A DNA stretch of 64,000 nucleotides. It comes from an uncultured Aliiroseovarius sp. GTDB lineage: Bacteria > Pseudomonadota > Alphaproteobacteria > Rhodobacterales > Rhodobacteraceae. The stretch is taken from contig NZ_CANLNB010000004.1 of assembly GCF_947492455.1 (NCBI RefSeq), positions 524,489 to 588,488 of the forward strand, given 5' to 3'. A program made the position numbers and the translations under genes. Each line of letters starts with the position of its first letter. Position 1 is the first letter of the stretch. Under the pieces are notes generated by a model. It was not told where the DNA came from. It was given only the letters and a program-made list of their open reading frames with translations, and did not search any database. This document shows, piece by piece, positions 27,235 to 33,621 of this stretch.

Positions 27235-28368
27235 ATGACGAAACTGAAGTGGGGCATGATCGGTGGCGGCGAAGGCAGCCAAATCGGTCCGGCGCACCGC
27301 CTTGGCGCCCTTGCAGACGGTCGCTTTGAATTCACCGCAGGTGCTTTGGATCACCGTCCTGATGTGGGCCGCGAATACGCGCAGCGGTTGGGCATCGCGG
27401 CGGACCGTGCTTATGGCAACTGGGAAGAGATGCTGGCGGGCGAAAAAGATCGCGATGATCGGATCGATCTGGTCACGGTCGCCACGCCGAACGCGACGCA
27501 TTTCGAGATCACCAAGAACTTTCTTGAAGCTGGCTTTAACGTGCTGTGTGAAAAGCCGATGACCATGACGGTTGAAGAGGGTGAAGAGATCGTGAAGATC
27601 GCCGAGAAGTCGGGGAAGATCTGCGCGGTGAACTACTGCTACTCGGCCTATCCGATGGTGCGACAGGCCCGTGCAATGGTGCGTGCGGGCGAGATCGGCA
27701 AGATCCGTCTGGTCGTCACCAGCTTCAGCCATGGGCATCACGGCGATGCAACGGACGCGGACAATCCGCGCGTGCGTTGGCGCTATGACCCTGAAATGGC
27801 TGGGGTTTCAGGGCAGTTCGCCGATTGCGGTATCCACGCCCTGCACATGGCGAGCTTCATTTGCGATGACGAGGTGCAGCGCCTTTCGGCCGACTTTGCC
27901 TCGACCATTCCGTCGCGGGTTCTGGAAGATGACGCGATGGTCAATTTCCGTATGGAAGGCGGCACTGTCGGGCGGCTTTGGACCTCGTCAGTGGCCATCG
28001 GTCGCCAGCACGGGTTCGACATTCAGGTGTTTGGGGAAACTGGCGGGCTTCGCTGGGCGTCCGAGCAACCCAACCAGTTGGTCTATACCCCGGTTGGTGG
28101 ACGTACCCAGATTATAGAGAAGGGTGAAGGCGGGCTGCATGAAGATGCGCAGCGCCTAAGCCGCGTGGCCATCGCCCATCCCGAGGGTTTCCCGCTTGCT
28201 GTCGCTAACATTTATTGCGATCTGGCCGATGCCATTTCAGGCGCAGATCGCGATGGGTTGCCCAATGCGGCTGATGGCGTACGGTCGATGGCGGCGGTTC
28301 ACACGGCGGTGGCGTCGGCCAAGGATGGGGGGGCTTGGATGGACGCTCGCCCGCCGATGTTCCGATAA
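27235..28368 (+). CDS. Gfo/Idh/MocA family oxidoreductase (inositol region paralogue 3)
   Basis: This 377-residue dehydrogenase has the Rossmann motif MIGGGEGSQIGPAHRLGA, the signature CEKPMTMTVEEGEEI and the active-site region NYCYSAYPMVRQARAMVRAGEIGKIR with FADCGIHALHMASFI. An AGGAGGG site precedes the start at 27235. The GGEGSQIG variant of the glycine loop resembles myo-inositol-related or 1,5-anhydro-sugar-type dehydrogenases of the same family. It is the third member of the plus-strand set. It stands 12 bases after iolE and is convergent, 2 bases apart, with the LacI gene. Confidence 0.85.
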   Translation: MTKLKWGMIGGGEGSQIGPAHRLGALADGRFEFTAGALDHRPDVGREYAQRLGIAADRAYGNWEEMLAGEKDRDDRIDLVTVATPNATHFEITKNFLEAGFNVLCEKPMTMTVEEGEEIVKIAEKSGKICAVNYCYSAYPMVRQARAMVRAGEIGKIRLVVTSFSHGHHGDATDADNPRVRWRYDPEMAGVSGQFADCGIHALHMASFICDDEVQRLSADFASTIPSRVLEDDAMVNFRMEGGTVGRLWTSSVAIGRQHGFDIQVFGETGGLRWASEQPNQLVYTPVGGRTQIIEKGEGGLHEDAQRLSRVAIAHPEGFPLAVANIYCDLADAISGADRDGLPNAADGVRSMAAVHTAVASAKDGGAWMDARPPMFR

Positions 28369-28370
28369 TC

Positions 28371-29369
28371 CTACGGGGCGGGGCGCAACGTGCCCCGCTC
28401 GACCACCGAACAGGGGAAGATCCGGGCCTCGGGATAGCGGTCTGGTTCGTTCAGCATCGCGACCATCAGCTCGATGGACGAGGTCACGATCTGCCGGATC
28501 GGCTGGTGGATCGTGGTCAGGTCAATGTTTTCCCACCGCGCCATTTCCATATCGTTCAGGCCAATGATGCCAATGTCTTCGGGAACGCGCAGATTGCTGT
28601 CCTCGATGGCGGACAAAGCGCCGATCGATAGCACGTCATCGCCGCAGAAGTAGGCCTGCGCGGGGGAGGCGTCGATCAGTCTGAGCATCTCTTTCCGTCC
28701 GGCGTCGAAGGAATATGCCTCGGCGAAAGAATATGTGGTCTGGATGTCGGGGTGCTTGGTCATCTCGGACATGAACCCGGTAAAGCGGTCCTGAGTCGAC
28801 GTCGCATCCTCTGGCCCGCCCATGAAGGCCATATGGGTGTAACCGCGTGCGATCAGGGTCTGCGCGGCCATGCGTCCGCATTCCACGTTGTCGATGCCGA
28901 CCACATGGACTTGCGGAGCCGAAGAGTACCGGCCAAAGCTGTGCACGACCGGAACGCCCGCGTCGCGGAAGGCCTTTGCAAAGCCCGGTGGTAGTGTGGA
29001 TGAGGCTACAACGACGCCATCGACAGAATACTGACGCAGCATCCGCACAGAGGCTTCGGGATCTGTTTCGTCGGTCAGGTTGACCAGAAGGGGGCGTAGG
29101 CCGCGGTCCTGCAGGCCGCGGGTGAACAGGTCAAACACCTCGAGGAAGATCGGGTTGTGAAAGTTGTTCGAGACAAGGCCGATCAGCTTTGTGCGTCCCG
29201 TGGTCAGAGATGAGGCCAAGGCGTTTGGGCTGTAGCCAAGCTCGCGCGCGGCCTTTTCGACCTTGCGCCGCATCTTGTCCGAGACCGAGGCGCCATCGGT
29301 GAAGGTGCGCGACACGGCAGAGCGGGATACGCCTGCGCGTTCTGCAACCTCTTTCAACGTAACGGCCAT
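28371..29369 (-). CDS. LacI-family transcriptional repressor, probable inositol regulon regulator
   Basis: This 332-residue LacI/GalR regulator has the N-terminal helix-turn-helix VTLKEVAERAGVSRSAVSRTFTDGASVS with the hinge helix GYSPNALASSL. A ligand-binding domain follows (IGLVSNNFHNPIFLEVFDLFTRGL, VGIDNVECGRMAAQTLI, FMGGP). It probably binds the 18-bp palindromes at 25161-25178 and 29453-29470; the second lies 84 bases upstream of its own start, giving likely autoregulation and control of the divergent transporter operon. An inducer related to inositol is inferred from context. The GntR/FCD fragment nearby is not this regulator. Confidence 0.9.
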   Translation of the reverse strand: MAVTLKEVAERAGVSRSAVSRTFTDGASVSDKMRRKVEKAARELGYSPNALASSLTTGRTKLIGLVSNNFHNPIFLEVFDLFTRGLQDRGLRPLLVNLTDETDPEASVRMLRQYSVDGVVVASSTLPPGFAKAFRDAGVPVVHSFGRYSSAPQVHVVGIDNVECGRMAAQTLIARGYTHMAFMGGPEDATSTQDRFTGFMSEMTKHPDIQTTYSFAEAYSFDAGRKEMLRLIDASPAQAYFCGDDVLSIGALSAIEDSNLRVPEDIGIIGLNDMEMARWENIDLTTIHQPIRQIVTSSIELMVAMLNEPDRYPEARIFPCSVVERGTLRPAP

Positions 29370-29452
29370 GCTGTGTTTGCCTTCTTAACTTGCCTCTGCG
29401 ATCCTTTTAACGGGTTTCTGCGATCCCTGCAGTATGAAAAGCACCTAAGCAT

Positions 29453-29470
29453 TTTGCAACCGGTTGCAAA
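29453..29470. promoter_or_regulatory. LacI-type operator before inositol/sugar ABC transporter
   Basis: TTTGCAACCGGTTGCAAA is identical to the copy at 25161-25178 and is here extended to a 20-bp palindrome by one T and one A (29452-29471). It lies between the divergent lacI start (29369) and the substrate-binding-protein start (29557), well placed to control both. Confidence 0.85.
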
Positions 29471-29556
29471 AATGATCGAGATGTGGTTTATTTGAGTCGG
29501 AGAGGCGGAGAAGACCGCTCTCGCACCGTGAAAAGGTGAATTTTTGGGAGGAAATT

Positions 29557-30507
29557 ATGACTTCACTTACGAAGAAACTCGCGCTTGCAGCTGCCGTGGC
29601 TGCTGCGCCGTTGATGGCGGCAACCACCGCTTCGGCCGAGGGTGAGAAGTACATCCTTGTCAGTCACGCGCCCGATAGCGACAGCTGGTGGAACACCATC
29701 AAGAACGGTATCGCGCTTGCTGGCGAACAGATGGGCGTCGAGGTTGAGTACCGCAACCCGCCGACTGGCGATCTGGCCGACATGGCTCGTATCATCGAAC
29801 AGGCAGCTGCGTCTGGCCCCAACGGTATTATCACCACCCTGTCGGACTATGACGTGCTGTCTGGCCCGATCAAGGCCGCCGTGGACAGCGGTGTGGACGT
29901 GATCATCATGAACTCGGGCACGCCTGATCAGGCGCGCGAAGTTGGCGCGCTGATGTATGTCGGTCAGCCGGAATATGATGCGGGTTATGCCGCTGGCTTG
30001 CGCGCCAAGGGCGACGGTGTTGGCTCATTCCTCTGCGTGAACCACTACATCTCGTCTCCGTCCTCGACTGAACGTTGCCAGGGCTTCGCAGACGGTTTGG
30101 GTGTCGATCTGGGGAACCAGATGATCGACTCGGGTCAGGACCCGGCCGAAATCAAAAACCGCGTTCTGGCTTATCTGTCGGCCAACCCCAACACCGACGC
30201 CGTGCTGACGCTGGGCCCGACATCGGCTGACCCGACCCTGCTGGCTCTGGACGAGAACGGCATGGCCGGTGATATCTATTTCGGCACGTTCGACCTTGGC
30301 GAAGAGATCGTCAAAGGCATCAAAGGCGGTGTGATCAACTGGGGTATCGACCAGCAACCCTTCCTGCAGGCCTATCTGCCGGTTGTGGTCCTGACCAATT
30401 ACCACCGCTATGGCGTATTGCCGGGCAACAACATCAACTCCGGCCCCGGTTTCGTGACTGCAGACGGCCTGGAAAAGGTTGAGATGTTCGCAGGCGAATA
30501 CCGCTGA
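29557..30507 (+). CDS. Periplasmic substrate-binding protein of a CUT2-type sugar/inositol ABC transporter
   Basis: This 316-residue periplasmic binding protein has a clear signal peptide (basic MTSLTKKLALA, hydrophobic core AAAVAAAPLMAATTA, cleavage after ASA near residue 28). Its mature domain resembles ribose/inositol-binding proteins: YILVSHAPDSDSWWNTIKNGIALAGEQMGVEV, IIEQAAASGPNGIITTLSD, VDVIIMNSGTPDQ. I chose ATG 29557 because GGGAGGA lies just before it; an upstream in-frame ATG would disrupt the signal peptide. It is first in an operon with the permease and ATPase genes, under the LacI palindrome. Inositol is the likely ligand by context, not proven; fructose (FrcB-like) is an alternative. 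Confidence 0.88.
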   Translation: MTSLTKKLALAAAVAAAPLMAATTASAEGEKYILVSHAPDSDSWWNTIKNGIALAGEQMGVEVEYRNPPTGDLADMARIIEQAAASGPNGIITTLSDYDVLSGPIKAAVDSGVDVIIMNSGTPDQAREVGALMYVGQPEYDAGYAAGLRAKGDGVGSFLCVNHYISSPSSTERCQGFADGLGVDLGNQMIDSGQDPAEIKNRVLAYLSANPNTDAVLTLGPTSADPTLLALDENGMAGDIYFGTFDLGEEIVKGIKGGVINWGIDQQPFLQAYLPVVVLTNYHRYGVLPGNNINSGPGFVTADGLEKVEMFAGEYR

Positions 30508-30580
30508 TATTCTCCCATAGGGCGGCCGGAGCAATTTGGCCGCCCTTATTCCATCCTGAACAAGGAATCAGAGGATTACC

Positions 30581-31702
30581 ATGTCCAATGCACCCACTGA
30601 AACTGCGGTCGACGAACGGATCAAGACACGGTCCCGCTTCCGCGAAGCGATGATCCGCCCGGAACTGGGCGGGATTGTCGGCACCGTTGCCGTTTTCACT
30701 TTCTTCCTGCTGTTTGCTTTCGACAGTGGCATGTTCAACTCGCAGGGCATCATGAACTGGACGACAGTGTCTGCCCAATTCATGATCATCGCTGTAGGCG
30801 CCTGTCTTCTGATGATTGCAGGCGAGTTCGACCTGTCGGTTGGTTCGATGATCGGTTTTGCGGGCATGCTGATCGCCATCTTCAGTGTAACGCTCAGCTG
30901 GCCGGTTTGGCTTGCAATCTTGGCGACTTTTGCCCTGTGTATCGCGATTGGGGCGCTGAACGGATACATCGTGATCCGCACCGGGCTGCCTAGCTTTATT
31001 GTGACACTGGCCTTCCTGTTTATCCTGCGCGGCTTTGCGATCTTCCTGCCTCAGGTGATTGAACGCAAAACCATCATCGGTGGGATCAAAGACGTGGCCG
31101 AAGGGGATTGGCTTGCGCCGATCTTTGGTGGCAAGATTTTCACGGGTCTGTTCCAGTGGATGGGTGACACGGGCATCATCGCGGTATTCGAACGTGGTAG
31201 CCGTAAAGGCCAGCCCGTCGTTGATGGTATTCCCATGCTGATCGTTTGGGCCATCATCCTTGTGATCTTTGGCCATATTCTTTTGACCAAGACCAAGTTT
31301 GGGAACTGGATCTTTGCTGCAGGCGGCGACGCCGAGGCCGCCCGCAATTCGGGTGTGCCAGTCAACAAGGTCAAGGTCCTTATGTTTATGTTCACCGCGT
31401 TCTGCGCCACTGTGTTTGCAGTCTGTCAGGTGATGGAGTTTGGCTCGGCTGGTGCTGACCGCGGAGTTCTTAAGGAATTCGAGGCGATTATTGCCGTGGT
31501 CATCGGCGGCGCGTTGCTGACTGGTGGTTACGGGTCGGTTCTTGGCGCAGCTCTTGGAGCGCTGATCTTTGGCGTCGTGCAGCAGGGCTTGTTCTTTGCG
31601 GGCGTCGAAAGCAGCTTGTTCCGCGTGTTCCTTGGGGTGATCCTTTTGGGTGCCGTGATCCTGAACACCTATATTCGTCGCATTATCACGGGGGAGCGTT
31701 GA
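30581..31702 (+). CDS. CUT2-type ABC transporter permease
   Basis: This 373-residue inner-membrane protein has about 9-10 hydrophobic segments, including AVFTFFLLFAFDSGMF, IAVGACLLMIAGEFDLSVGSMIGFAGMLIAI, TGLPSFIVTLAFLFILRGFAIFLP and GGALLTGGYGSVLGAALGALIFGVVQQGLF. The EFDLSVGS motif and the GGYGSVLG block are hallmarks of RbsC/FrcC-type permeases. A long loop near residues 155-210 (KTIIGGIKDVAEGDWLAPI) is hydrophilic. It lies 73 bases after the binding-protein gene and one base before the ATPase gene. Confidence 0.92.
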   Translation: MSNAPTETAVDERIKTRSRFREAMIRPELGGIVGTVAVFTFFLLFAFDSGMFNSQGIMNWTTVSAQFMIIAVGACLLMIAGEFDLSVGSMIGFAGMLIAIFSVTLSWPVWLAILATFALCIAIGALNGYIVIRTGLPSFIVTLAFLFILRGFAIFLPQVIERKTIIGGIKDVAEGDWLAPIFGGKIFTGLFQWMGDTGIIAVFERGSRKGQPVVDGIPMLIVWAIILVIFGHILLTKTKFGNWIFAAGGDAEAARNSGVPVNKVKVLMFMFTAFCATVFAVCQVMEFGSAGADRGVLKEFEAIIAVVIGGALLTGGYGSVLGAALGALIFGVVQQGLFFAGVESSLFRVFLGVILLGAVILNTYIRRIITGER

Positions 31703-31703
31703 T

Positions 31704-32492
31704 ATGAATCCGGAAAAAGCTCCAATCATCCAGATGAAGAACATCGAGAAACACTTCGGCAGCGTGATCGCGCTGGCGGGTGTCTCGCTTGAGGTCTTCC
31801 CCGGGGAATGCCACTGCCTTCTTGGCGACAACGGCGCCGGCAAATCGACCTTCATCAAAACCATGTCCGGCGTGCATCAGCCGACCCATGGCGAGATCTA
31901 TTTCGAGGGTAAGCCGATGAGCTTTGGCGATCCGCGCGATGCGATCTCGGCGGGGATTGCGACCGTGCACCAGCACCTTGCGATGATTCCTCTGATGTCG
32001 GTCAGCCGCAATTTCTTCATGGGCAACGAGCCAGTGAAGAAGGTCGGGCCGATGAAGTTCTTTGACCATGAACGTGCCAATCAGGTCACGATGGACGAGA
32101 TGCGAAAGATGGGCATCAACCTGCGTGGACCGGATCAGGCCGTGGGCACTCTGTCTGGTGGTGAGCGTCAGACCGTTGCCATTGCCCGCGCTGTGCATTT
32201 CGGCGCCAAGGTATTGATCCTGGACGAGCCGACCTCGGCCCTTGGTGTGCGCCAGACGGCAAACGTACTGGCCACGATCGACAAGGTTCGTAAGCAAGGG
32301 ATCGCTGTGGTCTTCATCACGCACAACGTGCGCCACGCGCTGGCTGTCGGGGACCGGTTTACGGTGCTCAATCGCGGTCAGACGCTTGGGACTGCGCAAC
32401 GCGGACAAATCACGCCTGAAGAGCTTCAGGATCTGATGGCAGGCGGACAAGAGCTCGTCGCGCTTGAGGGCAGCCTTGGGGGCACCGTGTAG
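31704..32492 (+). CDS. CUT2-type ABC transporter ATP-binding protein (single ABC domain, FrcA-like)
   Basis: This 262-residue ATPase has Walker A GDNGAGKSTFIK, signature LSGGERQTVAIARA, Walker B VLILDEPTSALG and the H-loop VVFITHNVRHAL. CUT2 sugar transporters usually carry a 500-residue duplicated ATPase; a one-domain form of about 260 residues matches the FrcA type found in alphaproteobacteria. The gene order binding protein, permease, ATPase also matches FrcBCA. Substrate is inferred to be inositol from the shared operator and the surrounding genes. A strong terminator follows 39 bases after the stop. Confidence 0.92.
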   Translation: MNPEKAPIIQMKNIEKHFGSVIALAGVSLEVFPGECHCLLGDNGAGKSTFIKTMSGVHQPTHGEIYFEGKPMSFGDPRDAISAGIATVHQHLAMIPLMSVSRNFFMGNEPVKKVGPMKFFDHERANQVTMDEMRKMGINLRGPDQAVGTLSGGERQTVAIARAVHFGAKVLILDEPTSALGVRQTANVLATIDKVRKQGIAVVFITHNVRHALAVGDRFTVLNRGQTLGTAQRGQITPEELQDLMAGGQELVALEGSLGGTV

Positions 32493-32530
32493 GGTCTGAT
32501 TGCCCCGTAAGCGTGGGGCTAAGCAAAGGC

Positions 32531-32560
32531 AAAAGGCGAAGCTTTTAGGCTTCGCCTTTT
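32531..32560 (+). terminator. Rho-independent terminator of the transporter operon
   Basis: AAAAGGCGAAGC (32531-32542) pairs perfectly over 12 bp with GCTTCGCCTTTT (32549-32560) around a TTTTAG loop, and the stem ends in a T-run. It lies 39 bases after the ATPase stop. Confidence 0.85.
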
Positions 32561-32669
32561 GTTATATATCGGTCGTACATGGTGACTGTTTCAAACTGCT
32601 CCAATGCAGCCCCCTGTTTCAGATTTCCAGACGCCTGCCTAGCCTATTACATTGTTTCGAACGTGTGCG

Positions 32670-33005
32670 TTAGGTCACAGCTTTTTCGCCGCGACAGGTC
32701 AGGACCGGCATCTGGTAGCGCAGGTATTTGTCGTAAAGCGTCGCGTGGAGCGACAGCAGGTTTTTGGAGTTGCAGGCCTCGATCATGGCCAGGTGGAACT
32801 CCCAGTCATAGCGTTTCCACATTTCTTTCTTGGAATGATCGCACGCGAGCATGCGCTGTTCCATCAGATGCAACTTGTTATGGGCGGCGACCAAATTGCC
32901 TTCCCAGTCGGTGTCTCCGTTTTTGATTGTTCCAGCGCGTGGCATTCTAGAAGAACGCGCAGCCCGGCGATTTCGATCGGGTCTTCGCGGGTCACGGGCA
33001 TTATC
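32670..33005 (-). pseudogene. GntR/FCD-family transcriptional regulator fragment
   Basis: Minus-strand codons give IMPVTREDPIEIAGLRVLLECHALE and, after a frameshift near 32930, IKNGDTDWEGNLVAAHNKLHL followed by KRYDWEFHLAMIEACNSKNL and TLYDKYLRYQMPVLTCRGEKA. Together they match the first two-thirds of an FCD ligand-binding domain with its Asp and His metal-type residues (DWEFHLAM). The helix-turn-helix half and the C-terminal end are both missing. It is a dead gene, cut on its upstream side by an IS6-family remnant that begins at 33005. Confidence 0.75.
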
Positions 33006-33429
33006 TATGGTGGGCCGTAGATCGCGAAGGAGAGGTTCTTGAGAGCTTTGTCACTAAGAAAAGGGACAAGAAGGCGGCTTTGAGATTTCTAAAAAAGCAA
33101 TGCAAAAGCACGGTCCTCCAGACGAACTAGTGACTGATTTACTGCGATCATATGGTGCTGCAATGAAGGTTATCGGCAACGCTGAGAAGCAAATGTGTGG
33201 TCGTTGGTTGAACAATCGAGCGAAAAACTCCCACCTTCCGTTCTGAAGATGAGATCGCGCCATGCTCCGTTTCAGGCGCATGCGAAGTTTGCAGAAAACT
33301 GCCTCCGTTCACGCCTCAATCTACAACCTCTTCAACTCGGAACGAAACCTTTACACCAGATCCAATTTCAAGCTGATCCGCGCAGCTGCTCTAGCAGAGT
33401 GGCGTGGCCTTTGTGCTGAACAAGGATAG
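33005..33429 (+). pseudogene. IS6-family (IS26-like) transposase remnant
   Basis: The plus strand codes, in two frames, for LWWAVDREGEVLESFVTKKRDKKAALRFLKK, then HGPPDELVTDLLRSYGAAMKVIGNAEKQ, then GRWLNNRAKNSHLPF and AMLRFRRMRSLQKTASVHASIYNLFN, ending ALAEWRGLCAEQG. This is the C-terminal two-thirds of an IS6-family DDE transposase. There is a frameshift near 33100, and two in-frame stop codons fall where family members have RRRERAML. The catalytic first Asp region survives in part (WAVDREG) but the helix-turn-helix is missing. No intact terminal inverted repeat was found. The element is inactive. Confidence 0.85.
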
Positions 33430-33621
33430 CCATACTGTCCCGCTGAGACGTGTTCGAATTAGTCTGGCAGCACCGCCACATTACTTTCATCCTATGAATG
33501 TGTGGAAAGGGTTTCTTTTCAGAGATATGGGTTTTTAACGCGCTGGCGGCGCGATGCGTACCGGGATCCATAGTTGCTGTCAGATTGGTAGAGGGTGACC
33601 GGTTTGGTCGCCCCTTGTTTC

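Noticed and set aside
26296-27741. A 481-codon open frame on the minus strand across iolE and the next dehydrogenase gene
   Set aside because: It is antisense to two clearly recognisable genes, its translation has no domain features and is rich in His/Arg as expected for a GC-rich shadow frame.
30434-31864. A 476-codon minus-strand open frame over the ABC permease
   Set aside because: It overlaps a permease with unmistakable membrane segments, and the translation is a polar His/Asp-rich sequence without homology signals.
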